In this document: positions 53,290 through 62,167 of the stretch, in pieces
Position numbering within the stretch: position 1 is the first letter of the stretch
Layout of the letters: every line of letters starts with the position of its first letter
DNA from: Cellvibrio sp. UBA7661
GTDB lineage: Bacteria; Pseudomonadota; Gammaproteobacteria; Pseudomonadales; Cellvibrionaceae
Direction: 5' to 3'
Length of the DNA stretch: 64,000 bases
Assembly (NCBI GenBank): GCA_002483365.1
Contig: DLHT01000010.1
Location: 34,093-98,092 of the forward strand
The notes under the pieces: model-generated
Told to the model about the DNA's origin: nothing
What the model saw: only the letters and a program-made list of their open reading frames with translations
The model's database searches: none
Position numbers and translations under genes: made by a program

Positions 53290-55719
53290 ATGAATCCATC
53301 GTCTGTACATCACAAGCCTTTTTGGATGCGTGGTATGAGCGTCATGTCACTATTGGCATGCCTTTGCCCTACGCTGATGGCGGCTGAGCCTTTGCCTTCC
53401 ATGGCAGTGGTGTTTGAGCAGCCCGCGCAAGATTGGGAAACCCAAGGGCTACCGATTGGTAATGGCGCGATGGGAGCGGTGATTGCGGGCGGGGTAGAGC
53501 GCGACCTTATCCAGTTCAATGAAAAAACCCTGTGGACAGGTGGCCCGGGGGCGCAAGGTTACGATTTTGGCTGGCCGCAAAAGCCACGGGCAGAAGCACT
53601 TGCCCAAGCCCGGAAGATCATCACCGGGCAGGGTTCCCTTGCGCCTGAAGCTGCAGCCCGATTACTGGGGCAAAAAATCACAGCCTATGGCGATTACCAG
53701 ACCTTCGGCGAGCTACAACTTGCTTTTGAAAAAAATGACAGCGATGTCAGAAGCTATCAGCGTGTTTTGTCGTTGGATAATGCCCAAGTTGATGTGACCT
53801 ACACCCAGGGCGGCGTGCACTACAAACGTGAGTATCTGGCGAGTTATCCGGATGGGGTCATTGCGATCAAACTCAGTGCCGATAAACCCGGCAAGATTTC
53901 CCTGCGTGCCACGCTCGGTGTGCCCGACAACCGCAGCATCAACACCCGCATTGAATCCGGCCGTTTAATCGCGACCGGAAAATTGCACAGCAATGGTTTG
54001 CAATATGAAACGCAAATCCAATTCCTGAATCAGGGCGGTGAATTATCGGCTGTGGGCGATAACGCCCTCCGTATTGCCAAGGCCGACAGCTTGATTATTT
54101 TGTTGAATGCCGGTACGGATTACGCACAACACTATCCGCACTACCGCGGGCAACATCCGCACAAAAAATTGCAGCAGGCGATGGATACCGCCCGTGCAAA
54201 ATCGTTTGCACAAATACAAGCTGATCACCGCGCCGATTACCAAGCGCTATTTACGCGCGTGAATTTAAATATCGGCCAGCGCAGTTCAACTGAGCCGACC
54301 GCAGCGCTATTAAAAAAATACAAAACCGGCGATGCGCAATTGGATCGCACCCTGGAAGCAACTTACTTCCAATTCGGCCGCTATTTGTTGATCGCCTCAT
54401 CGCGCGCCGGTTCACTGCCAGCAAACTTGCAAGGTGTTTGGAACAATTCTGTTACGCCGCCGTGGAATGCCGACTATCACGTCAATATTAATTTGCAGAT
54501 GAATTATTGGTTGGCAGAAACCACCAACTTGCCCGAGTTGATGGAACCTTATTTTGATTTTGTCGATAGCCTGGTTGAACCGGGAACCATCGCGGCAAAA
54601 AAAGTCACCGGTGTTAACAGCGGTTGGACGTTATTTCTAAACACCAATATTTGGGGCTTCACTGGCGTTATTGAATGGCCCACTGCGTTTTGGCAACCGG
54701 AAGCGGCGGCGTGGTTGGCACAACATTATTACGAACATTATTTGTTTTCTGGCGATGAACAATTCTTGCGTGAGCGCGCCTATCCACTAATGCGCAGTGC
54801 TACCGATTTTTGGTTGGCATTTTTAATAAAAGATCCTCGCGATGGAAAACTAATCGTCTCCCCGAGTTTTTCACCCGAGCAGGGCAACTTTACCAACGGC
54901 GCTGCCATGAGCCAGCAAATCGTATTTGATTTGCTGCGCAATACCCATGAAGCCGCCGTGCGCTTGGGCGATAAAAAATCCGCGCAAAAAATTTATTCAA
55001 CTCTAGCGCAACTCGATTCAGGAATTCGCATCGGTTCATGGGGGCAGCTGCAAGAATGGAAAGAAGATGTGGATGATCCCAAAAACGATCATCGCCATAT
55101 CTCGCATTTATTTGCGTTGCATCCGGGGCGTCAAATCGATGCGCACAAACAACCGCAATTGTTGCAGGCCGCACGCACCACCCTTAATGCCCGTGGCGAT
55201 GGCGGCACCGGTTGGTCGCAAGCCTGGAAAGTCAACATGTGGGCGCGTGCATTAGACGGCACGCGTGCGCACAAAGTGTTGGGCGAGCAATTGCAGCGCA
55301 GCACACTCAGTAATTTGTGGGACAACCACCCTCCGTTCCAGATCGATGGCAATTTTGGCGCAGCAGCCGGCATTGCAGAAATGCTGGTGCAAAGCCACAA
55401 CGGTGAATTGCATTTACTGCCCGCACTGCCGGATGCATGGCCATCGGGTTCGGTAACCGGCCTGCGCGCCCGCGGCGGCATCACCCTGGATTTGAAATGG
55501 CACAACCATGCATTAACAGAAGCAACAATATCGTCAACATCCAAACAATTTTTACAGCTCAGAATAGCGCAGCCTTTAACAAAATTTTTATTAAAGGATG
55601 CAACGAAAGGAAAAACCCTTGAATTAAAACGCGAGGGGAATACCGGGAGTTTTATCGCACAAGGAGGCAGCAGCTATCGCTTGATAAGCAGTGATGCGGG
55701 GAGCGAGAAACCGTTTTAG
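53290..55719 (+). CDS. afc95A: GH95 alpha-L-fucosidase (xyloglucan type, Afc95A-like)
   Basis: An 809-residue inverting alpha-1,2-L-fucosidase. An N-terminal signal peptide (cut near 'LMA-AEP') is followed by a beta domain and an (alpha/alpha)6 barrel. Residues corresponding to the GH95 catalytic set are visible: N399 and N401 in 'HVNINLQMNYW', E589 in 'LQEWKED' and D686 in 'FQIDGNFG'. It removes terminal fucose from fucosylated xyloglucan side chains. It is directly followed by the TonB receptor and GH35 genes, as in the C. japonicus xyloglucan locus. ATG 53290 is the first in-frame start. Confidence 0.92.
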   Translation: MNPSSVHHKPFWMRGMSVMSLLACLCPTLMAAEPLPSMAVVFEQPAQDWETQGLPIGNGAMGAVIAGGVERDLIQFNEKTLWTGGPGAQGYDFGWPQKPRAEALAQARKIITGQGSLAPEAAARLLGQKITAYGDYQTFGELQLAFEKNDSDVRSYQRVLSLDNAQVDVTYTQGGVHYKREYLASYPDGVIAIKLSADKPGKISLRATLGVPDNRSINTRIESGRLIATGKLHSNGLQYETQIQFLNQGGELSAVGDNALRIAKADSLIILLNAGTDYAQHYPHYRGQHPHKKLQQAMDTARAKSFAQIQADHRADYQALFTRVNLNIGQRSSTEPTAALLKKYKTGDAQLDRTLEATYFQFGRYLLIASSRAGSLPANLQGVWNNSVTPPWNADYHVNINLQMNYWLAETTNLPELMEPYFDFVDSLVEPGTIAAKKVTGVNSGWTLFLNTNIWGFTGVIEWPTAFWQPEAAAWLAQHYYEHYLFSGDEQFLRERAYPLMRSATDFWLAFLIKDPRDGKLIVSPSFSPEQGNFTNGAAMSQQIVFDLLRNTHEAAVRLGDKKSAQKIYSTLAQLDSGIRIGSWGQLQEWKEDVDDPKNDHRHISHLFALHPGRQIDAHKQPQLLQAARTTLNARGDGGTGWSQAWKVNMWARALDGTRAHKVLGEQLQRSTLSNLWDNHPPFQIDGNFGAAAGIAEMLVQSHNGELHLLPALPDAWPSGSVTGLRARGGITLDLKWHNHALTEATISSTSKQFLQLRIAQPLTKFLLKDATKGKTLELKREGNTGSFIAQGGSSYRLISSDAGSEKPF

Positions 55720-55769
55720 GAGAATTAAAAATCCAATAGGTCATTACATAATTCTAACTGGAGAAAATC

Positions 55770-58691
55770 ATGACAACCAAAAACAAACAGCTGAAAACGC
55801 AATTCCTTAAAAAGCAATTACCAGCGTATATCAAAATGGCTTCCGGCCTTTCACTGGTCGTTGGCACTATGGGTTTGACAGCGCCTGCATTTGCGCAAGA
55901 TGCTGCAGAAGACCAAGTTGAAGAAGTGATCGTAAGTGGCCAGCGTGCGAGTATCCAAAGCGCGCAGGATGTAAAAAGAAATTCCAGCGTTGTGGTGGAT
56001 TCCATCGTTGCAGAAGATATCGGTAAATTACCGGATCGCAGCGTAACAGAAGCATTGCAACGCGTTCCCGGTGTAACCGTTGGTCGCTACACCAATAACG
56101 ATGCCGAGCACCCGGCAGCAGAAGGTAGTGGTGTTGCGGTGCGCGGTTTGACACAAGTGCGCGCTGAATTAAACGGCCGCGATGTATTTTCTGCGGCGAG
56201 TGGTCGCGGTTTAAGTTTTGAATCTGTTCCCGCTGAATTGATGTATGCAGTGGATACTTACAAAAGTCCATCGGCCGATATGATTGAAGGCGGTTTGGGC
56301 GGCACCGTTAATTTGCGCACGCGTATGCCATTTGATGCCGATGGCCAATTGGTGAGTGTATCTGCAAAAGCCAACTACGGTGATCAGTTGGAAGAAACCA
56401 ACGGTGAATACTCCGGTTTATACAGCAACCGTTGGGAAACCGATGCAGGTGAATTCGGTATTCTTATAAACGCATCCACATCGGATTTGGCAACGCGTTC
56501 TGATCAGGTGTACTCACGTCCTTATATGCCAAGAAATATTAATGGCGATGATGTGTGGGTATCCAAAGGTGTGGATTGGCGTCGCAACGATCACGAGAGT
56601 ACTCGTGAAGGTGGATACCTTGCATTGCAATGGGCACCGAATGACAACACTGAACTTTATTTCACTGCATTCCAAACCAAACACGACAACGTGTATGACG
56701 AAAACGCGTTTTTCCTTGAAGGCCATAATGGCGATCAAGCGCTGGTTCCTACTGCCGGCAACGATTGGGTTTACAGTGCAAACGGCGCAATGGAATCCGG
56801 TACGGTAACGGTTGCCAACCCTGCACAGTGGGGTCTTGATTTTGGTACCAGTACCCGTTGGGCGCAAAACGTTTCCAAAACCACTGACTACTCCACCGGT
56901 ATCAAATGGTCTCCGGATGATCATTGGAAATTCTCTGCCGATTTACAATACGTAAAAGCCGATGCACGCGTAGATGATTACACGCTGGGTCTGAAAGTGA
57001 TTCCTGCGCAAGCGCGCATGGAAGGTATTGGAACTGAAAAGCCTTCGATCATCATCGACGATGCGTACATGTCTAACTACGCCAATTACAACCTTGGCCA
57101 AGCGATGACCCACTTTGAGCGCAATGAAGCCGAAGCAAAAACCGGCCGTATCGATGCAGAATATGATTTTGATGGCGCAGTCATTAAATCGGTTAAAGCC
57201 GGTGTTCGTTATTCAGAAAAAACCGGTGACAACATCAATACCGGTTACGACTGGAATACCCGTTACGCAACCTGGTTTGGTTTTGACAAAAATTCCATTC
57301 CAAAAGTTACTGCAGATCAAGCAGCAGATTATTTGACTCTCTATTCATTTGGTGATTTCCAACGCGGCGATGTGACTGTTCCTGCTAATGGTTATTTGTA
57401 TTCATCAAACGCGGCGAGAAATTTCCGTGCAACTACCGATGCCGTGAACGCTGATTGTGAAACGGATGGTGCATGGTGGTGTGCGGGCAGTGTGTATCAA
57501 GAGTGGGACCGTTTGGAAAATCCGGATTACCGCAATCTGCAAGAAGAAAAAACCGTGGCCATGTATATCATGACCAATTATGGTTTTGATGATCTGGCGA
57601 TGCCAATCGACGGTAACTTTGGTGTGCGTGTGGTGCAAACCGATAACACCGCATCAGGCACCTTGGTTGTTAACGAAGCGACTGTTGATGGCGTAGTGGT
57701 TGTACCTCGTTCAACCGAGCCGCTGGAAGCCAAAACTAACAATACCCATGTGTTGCCAAGCTTCAACTTGCGTATGCAAGCAACTGAAGATTTGTATGTT
57801 CGCTTTGCTGCGTCTGAAGCTATTTGGAATCCATCTTTCTCCGATATGCAAGCATTCGTAACTGTGAGTGCCGATATCGATGAAGAAACCGGTGTGATCA
57901 AATCGTTCAACCTGAATCAGGATACCAACCCGTATCTGCAGCCGATGGAAGCAACGCAATTCGATTTATCGGTAGAGTGGTATTTCGATTCAAACGGCGG
58001 TATGGCCTATGCAGCTTTGTTTAACAAACAAGTAGAAGGTTTCTTTAAAAAGACAACCGATGCTTATGCCATTGGCGATTACAAAGGCGAAGCCACCTGG
58101 TTGGATAACATCGGTAGCGGCGATATCAACGGTTTGGAAATCGGCGTGAATAAATTCTTTGACGCGCTTCCTGCTCCGTTCGATGGTTTGGGTATTCAAG
58201 CTAACTACACTTACATCGATAGCAAAGCTGACATCCCATTAAATACCCAACCAGTTGGCGGTGATACCCAAGCGGGCGCGGCTCCTCTTGATACCGACCG
58301 TTCTTCTTACGGGCAATTGCCAATTGATCAGCTGTCAAAAAATGCATTCAACCTTGTGGGTATGTATGAGAAAGATGGTTTGTCTGCACGTTTGGCGTAT
58401 TCATGGCGCAGCAAATATCTGATCGCGTGGGGCGGCAATGGTTTTGATCCTGACTTCAACGATGGTTTGGGCGGCAAAGCACGTATCCCGGTGTACAACG
58501 ATGACTATGGCCAATTGGATGCATCCATTAGCTATAACTTCCTCGATAATTACACGGTAACAGTGGAAGCCTCTAACCTGTTGAAAGAAAAAACCGTCGG
58601 TATTATTGACCAAAATGCAGCAGGCGATCACGTTGCGTATTCTTACGCACAAGATGCCCGTTTTGCAGTGGGCATCCGCGCACGTTTCTAA
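55770..58691 (+). CDS. TonB-dependent receptor (putative xyloglucan oligosaccharide uptake)
   Basis: A 973-residue outer-membrane receptor. The long signal peptide ends at 'APAFA-QDA', and the TonB box region 'EEVIVSGQRASIQSAQ' follows at once. The plug has 'DIGKLPDRSVTEALQRVPGV' and 'GGTVNLRTRMP'; the 22-strand barrel ends in a C-terminal phenylalanine (RARF). This N-terminus is typical of the carbohydrate-type receptors of Cellvibrio, Xanthomonas and Caulobacter. By position it should import xyloglucan oligosaccharides for the two glycosidases. Confidence 0.93.
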   Translation: MTTKNKQLKTQFLKKQLPAYIKMASGLSLVVGTMGLTAPAFAQDAAEDQVEEVIVSGQRASIQSAQDVKRNSSVVVDSIVAEDIGKLPDRSVTEALQRVPGVTVGRYTNNDAEHPAAEGSGVAVRGLTQVRAELNGRDVFSAASGRGLSFESVPAELMYAVDTYKSPSADMIEGGLGGTVNLRTRMPFDADGQLVSVSAKANYGDQLEETNGEYSGLYSNRWETDAGEFGILINASTSDLATRSDQVYSRPYMPRNINGDDVWVSKGVDWRRNDHESTREGGYLALQWAPNDNTELYFTAFQTKHDNVYDENAFFLEGHNGDQALVPTAGNDWVYSANGAMESGTVTVANPAQWGLDFGTSTRWAQNVSKTTDYSTGIKWSPDDHWKFSADLQYVKADARVDDYTLGLKVIPAQARMEGIGTEKPSIIIDDAYMSNYANYNLGQAMTHFERNEAEAKTGRIDAEYDFDGAVIKSVKAGVRYSEKTGDNINTGYDWNTRYATWFGFDKNSIPKVTADQAADYLTLYSFGDFQRGDVTVPANGYLYSSNAARNFRATTDAVNADCETDGAWWCAGSVYQEWDRLENPDYRNLQEEKTVAMYIMTNYGFDDLAMPIDGNFGVRVVQTDNTASGTLVVNEATVDGVVVVPRSTEPLEAKTNNTHVLPSFNLRMQATEDLYVRFAASEAIWNPSFSDMQAFVTVSADIDEETGVIKSFNLNQDTNPYLQPMEATQFDLSVEWYFDSNGGMAYAALFNKQVEGFFKKTTDAYAIGDYKGEATWLDNIGSGDINGLEIGVNKFFDALPAPFDGLGIQANYTYIDSKADIPLNTQPVGGDTQAGAAPLDTDRSSYGQLPIDQLSKNAFNLVGMYEKDGLSARLAYSWRSKYLIAWGGNGFDPDFNDGLGGKARIPVYNDDYGQLDASISYNFLDNYTVTVEASNLLKEKTVGIIDQNAAGDHVAYSYAQDARFAVGIRARF

Positions 58692-58708
58692 TGAGTTGTT
58701 AGGCTTGT

Positions 58709-58742
58709 GCCCTGTATCGCAAATGCGATACAGGGCATTTTT
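58709..58742 (+). terminator. Rho-independent terminator after the TonB receptor
   Basis: GCCCTGTATCGC (58709-58720), loop AAAT and GCGATACAGGGC (58725-58736) make a perfect 12-bp stem followed by A and a T run. It separates the receptor from the GH35 gene, which therefore probably has its own promoter in 58743-58884. Confidence 0.92.
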
Positions 58743-58884
58743 AGTTTAAAAAGCCACATAATTTTGTAATGGTAAGTAAAAAGTCCTGTCTGTTTACGTA
58801 TCAAAAATACTAATTGGGTAATAATTATCTGCAGCAGTTTTATTTTTTTTCTGCATCAAAATACTCAGTTCCGGAATCCATTTT

Positions 58885-60594
58885 ATGAAATACAAAGCCA
58901 CATTTTTCCGTGCGTTAATACCTGCAATTGCGGCTCTATGCGCAACGGTTTTTTTGCCTGTGCAATTACAGGCTGCCGAACTGCCGCAGTTGGTGAGTAA
59001 AAATGGCAAGCATGCGTTAATGGTAGAAGGTGCGCCGTTTATTATGCTGGGCGCACAAACCAACAATTCCAGTAATTATCCGGCGGCATTAAAAAATGTG
59101 TGGCCATCAGTTGAAAAAATGCATGCCAATACCCTGAGCATTCCAGTGGCATGGGAACAGATTGAACCGGTTGAAGGCCAGTTTGATTTTTCTTACGTGG
59201 ATATACTGCTCAAGCAAGCGCGCGAGCGCAATGTAAAAGTGGTGTTGCTGTGGTTTGCTACCTGGAAAAATAACGCACCGCATTACGCACCTGCGTGGGT
59301 GAAGTTGGATAACAAACGTTTTTCCCGTGTAGTGAAACAAGATGGCGATACATTGAATTCAATGTCGCCATTAGCGAAAAGCACAATGGAGGCAGATAAA
59401 AAAGCCTTTGTTGAATTAATGAAACATCTGAAAAAAACCGATAAAGATCACACAGTCATTATGGTGCAAGTGGAAAACGAAGTTGGCACCTACGGTTCCG
59501 TACGCGATTTTTCTCCTGCTGCCCAGCAAGTATTCAATGCGCCTGTGCCCGCCGATTTGGTTGCAGCATTAAATCTGAAAGCCGGAACCTGGGCGCAGGT
59601 ATTCGGAAAAGATGCGGATGAATTTTTTCATGCATATCACATTGCAAAATATTGCAATGACATTACTGCAGCAGGTAAAGCCATTAAAAATCTGCCGATG
59701 TATGTCAACGTAGCACTGCGCAATCCGTTTAACCCAGGGTTGCCGGGGCAATATTCCAGCGGCGGTGGCACCGACAATGTGTTGCACATTTGGAAAGCGG
59801 CTGCGCCCGATATTGATTTGATTGCACCGGATATTTATTTCCGCGATCACAAAACTGTCAGCAAAGTATTGGAGCTTTACACCCGCGCTGATAACGCCCT
59901 GTTTGTCGCAGAAATTGGTAATGACCAACCTTACGCCCGCTATCTATACCCAACGCTGGGCATGGGTGGTATTGGCTTTTCTCCGTTCGGAATGGATGAC
60001 ACTGGCTACACCAACTATCCGCTCGGTGCAAAAGAATATAACGATGAAACCATCGAACACTTTGCACAGCACTATCGTGCAATAGAATCGAATATGCGCG
60101 CTTGGGCAAAATTGTTATTTGAAAATAACAGCTGGGGTTTTGCAGAACCGTTAGACACCACAGGCGATACACAAAAAATCTGGAATGCCGAGGCAACACC
60201 GGAAGAAAAAGACCAGCATAAAAAAGACCGCGCTGCTGCACTTACGCAAGTGGTCGATGGCGGCCTATGGGACATAGAAGTCACCTACGGCCGCCCAATG
60301 TTCTGGATCGCGCCACCGGAAGGCAACGCACCAGCCGCTGGTGGTGCCTTGGTTGTCCAACTCAGTGAGAACGAATATTTGGTCACTGCGCACAAAGCGC
60401 GCGTGGAATTTAAACCATCTGCAGAATTGGCCAATAAAAAATACATGATTGAACGCGTAGAAGAAGGCAATTTTGTGAAAGGGCAATGGGTGATGGATCG
60501 CGTGTGGAATGGCGACCAAACCGATTGGGGTATGAACTTCAGTGACCGCGCCGTTACACTAAAAGTGAAAATGGCAGCTTACGAAGTCAATTGA
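58885..60594 (+). CDS. bgl35A: GH35 beta-galactosidase (Bgl35A-like)
   Basis: A 569-residue retaining beta-galactosidase. The signal peptide ends near 'LQA-AEL'. The (beta/alpha)8 barrel has the acid/base E199 in 'QVENEVGTYG' and the nucleophile E343 in 'FVAEIGND', followed by a DUF5597-type C-terminal domain. In C. japonicus the homologous enzyme removes beta-1,2-galactose from xyloglucan after fucose removal by Afc95A. The GH31 alpha-xylosidase that follows bgl35A there is absent here. Confidence 0.93.
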   Translation: MKYKATFFRALIPAIAALCATVFLPVQLQAAELPQLVSKNGKHALMVEGAPFIMLGAQTNNSSNYPAALKNVWPSVEKMHANTLSIPVAWEQIEPVEGQFDFSYVDILLKQARERNVKVVLLWFATWKNNAPHYAPAWVKLDNKRFSRVVKQDGDTLNSMSPLAKSTMEADKKAFVELMKHLKKTDKDHTVIMVQVENEVGTYGSVRDFSPAAQQVFNAPVPADLVAALNLKAGTWAQVFGKDADEFFHAYHIAKYCNDITAAGKAIKNLPMYVNVALRNPFNPGLPGQYSSGGGTDNVLHIWKAAAPDIDLIAPDIYFRDHKTVSKVLELYTRADNALFVAEIGNDQPYARYLYPTLGMGGIGFSPFGMDDTGYTNYPLGAKEYNDETIEHFAQHYRAIESNMRAWAKLLFENNSWGFAEPLDTTGDTQKIWNAEATPEEKDQHKKDRAAALTQVVDGGLWDIEVTYGRPMFWIAPPEGNAPAAGGALVVQLSENEYLVTAHKARVEFKPSAELANKKYMIERVEEGNFVKGQWVMDRVWNGDQTDWGMNFSDRAVTLKVKMAAYEVN

Positions 60595-60663
60595 TTATTG
60601 CGCTCATTCTGACGCTCTCCCAAAGGGAGAGGGGACGTTACTCTCTATAAATTTTCGTTTAGC

Positions 60664-60700
60664 AAAAAAGCCCGCCTGTTGTGAACCGGCGGGCTTTTTT
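60664..60700. terminator. Bidirectional terminator after the GH35 gene
   Basis: AAAAAAGCCCGCC (60664-60676) and GGCGGGCTTTTTT (60688-60700) form a perfect 13-bp stem with A and T runs on the two sides, so it can act in both directions. Confidence 0.93.
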
Positions 60701-60923
60701 ATTATCAATAGAATATTTATTAGCGTTAACGCCGAGATGAAATTTGGCACTTGTTATTGTGCTTTTTCTACTAATAGTCCATTCAGCGCGAATTGATTGA
60801 TATGCATCACACTATTTGGCTTGAATAACTCTCAAAAGACCATGAATATTCATGTGGTCTCAAGGATTAAGTGATTTTATTGTTTAAGTAAGTTAAATGT
60901 ACGTGTAAAGGAGAACAAATATT
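60701..60923 (+). promoter_or_regulatory. Promoter region of the effector/immunity pair with an operator-like palindrome
   Basis: AT-rich spacer without a gene. A palindrome at 60837-60860 (AGACCA and TGGTCT around TGAATATTCA-TG) lies about 64-87 bases before the GTG start and could bind a repressor. A strong ribosome site, AAAGGAG, sits at 60907-60913. Confidence 0.4.
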
Positions 60924-61445
60924 GTGATTACCGATATGATTTATAACGGACAAAAAATAGTGTGGTCTGGTAAGGGCACATTTAAAGCAACATCTGGGTT
61001 AACTGGTTTTCAGGATCCTGAGTACTATTGTGTTCCTGATAGCGGCCCGATACCGGAAGGGTTTTATAAAATATTTATTGCAGACAAAGGTAATGCCGTG
61101 GACGATGGTACAGGTCGATGCGCTATCAAGCCTGCATGGGGTATTCAAGTTATACCACGAGGTGTTGATGCGGGTAACTGCGAGCCGTATTGGCAAAATT
61201 GGGGGCATAACAGAGCGAGAATGGAGCCCGCAGACACTGCTACCAAAATTCGTTGCTCTCCAATTACAAGAGGCGGCTTTTATTTACATGATTCTACAAA
61301 AGGTTACAGTCATGGATGTATCGAAGTTGAAGGGCGAATTTTTTCTGGTCTAAGGGAAACAGGGAGAAACTCGGGAAAATCGTTTCTAACCATAAAAGTG
61401 GCATATATCAAAGGAAAGCAAACAAATGGCGGCACAAAAATTTAA
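60924..61445 (+). CDS. DUF2778 protein, putative Tlde1-type L,D-transpeptidase effector
   Basis: A 173-residue protein without signal peptide. 'WSGKGTFKATSG', 'DSGPIPEGFYKIFI' and the C-terminal 'GGFYLHDSTKGYSHGCIEV' match the DUF2778/YkuD-like fold; H122 and S129-H130-G131-C132 give the catalytic His and Cys. Tlde1 proteins are type VI secretion effectors that act on peptidoglycan tetrapeptides in the target periplasm. The next gene overlaps it and encodes a secreted small protein, as expected for an immunity partner. GTG start with AAAGGAG 10 bases upstream. No VgrG, Hcp or PAAR gene is nearby. A housekeeping transpeptidase is less likely because there is no signal peptide. Confidence 0.75.
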   Translation: MITDMIYNGQKIVWSGKGTFKATSGLTGFQDPEYYCVPDSGPIPEGFYKIFIADKGNAVDDGTGRCAIKPAWGIQVIPRGVDAGNCEPYWQNWGHNRARMEPADTATKIRCSPITRGGFYLHDSTKGYSHGCIEVEGRIFSGLRETGRNSGKSFLTIKVAYIKGKQTNGGTKI

Positions 61446-61806
61446 CTACTTTTTCTGTACATTATTGTTTATTAGTGCCACTGCAGCTGCTAACGAAGTT
61501 GTAGTGGTAAATAATAAACTCTCTGCATGTACAAAAATTTTTGATTCAAAAATTGTAAAAGAAAATTCCATTCCGATGTTGTCATTCAATATACAGCTCA
61601 AGAATTCAATCGCAGACTGTGGTTGTAAGTCAGCATTGAGTTTATTTTCAGTGTCATCCCAGCGGGATTCTTATAAGTCATATTTGTTAAGTGGAAAAGT
61701 GGCGCTGGAAAAATCAGGTAATAAAAAAATTCCTCTTGCTGCAGATTATGCCTTGATCGATAAAGTTGATTTGGAGGTTAGCTTTTCTTGTGCTCAGCCT
61801 GATTAA
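61426..61806 (+). CDS. Secreted protein, putative Tldi1-type (DUF2195-like) immunity protein
   Basis: A 126-residue protein with a signal peptide (hydrophobic core 'YFFCTLLFISATAAA', cleavage before 'NEV') and a compact mature domain with cysteines in 'DCGCKSALSLFSV' and near the C-terminus. A periplasmic location is what protection against a peptidoglycan-attacking effector requires. It overlaps the DUF2778 gene by 20 bases and has a terminator after it, so the two form one transcription unit. The DUF2195 link is a family recollection from motif and context, not a measured match. Confidence 0.65.
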   Translation: MAAQKFNYFFCTLLFISATAAANEVVVVNNKLSACTKIFDSKIVKENSIPMLSFNIQLKNSIADCGCKSALSLFSVSSQRDSYKSYLLSGKVALEKSGNKKIPLAADYALIDKVDLEVSFSCAQPD

Positions 61807-61827
61807 TCTTTAAATATGTCCGGTGTT

Positions 61828-61862
61828 AAAAGCCCGCCCTTTGTAAAACGGGCGGGCTTTTT
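61828..61862 (+). terminator. Rho-independent terminator after the effector/immunity pair
   Basis: AAAAGCCCGCCC (61828-61839) and GGGCGGGCTTTT (61850-61861) form a perfect stem followed by a T run, 22 bases after the stop. Its core is the same as that of the terminator after the GH35 gene. Confidence 0.92.
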
Positions 61863-61931
61863 GTTTATAGCATTTTTGATCGTATCAGGTTTGTAAGTTC
61901 ACGCTTCACCACCTATAAGTTTAGAAATGTA

Positions 61932-61962
61932 GGTTGGTGGTGAGCTTGCGAACCCCAACATG
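61932..61962 (+). repeat. Dispersed repeat, arm of the 41.2-kb palindrome
   Basis: GTAGGTTGGTGGTGAG, a variable CTTG, then CGAACCCCAACA: the same sequence as one arm of the palindrome at 41153-41232, with only the centre differing. Here a single arm is present, beside the 3' end of the group II intron. It is a member of an interspersed repeat family in this genome. Confidence 0.75.
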
Positions 61963-62122
61963 AAATGTTGATTTAGAGCGCTGCATGAATACCTATTTCG
62001 GTTTTCGGTAGAGTCGAAGACTGGCGCGCCGAGTTTAGGTAGTGGCTTCCTACTCCTGCTCTTTCGATTTAATGCAGGTGACACTCCTTCTACCTTGCTC
62101 ACGTTTCCAGCCCCCGCTCATC
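61963..62122. other. Intron 3' end region and junction
   Basis: No real gene. Read on the minus strand this holds whatever remains of intron domain VI after domain V and then the 3' exon. I could not fix the 3' splice boundary; it lies somewhere within roughly 61970-62110. Confidence 0.4.
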
Positions 62123-62155
62123 GAACCGGACGTGCAGATTTCCCGCATCCGGCTC
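62123..62155 (-). ncRNA. Group II intron domain V
   Basis: A 33-base hairpin with strand ends GAGCCGG and CCGGTTC, bulge and GAAA-type tip, matching the most conserved intron domain. It starts about 13 bases after the maturase stop codon, as in many bacterial introns. Confidence 0.85.
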
Positions 62156-62167
62156 TCGGACAAAACA

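Noticed and set aside
61899..62102. 67-codon minus-strand ORF across the intron junction and the dispersed repeat
   Set aside because: It runs through intron sequence, the exon junction and the repeat, so the frame is probably accidental; it is noted only because it covers the unresolved intron 3' end.
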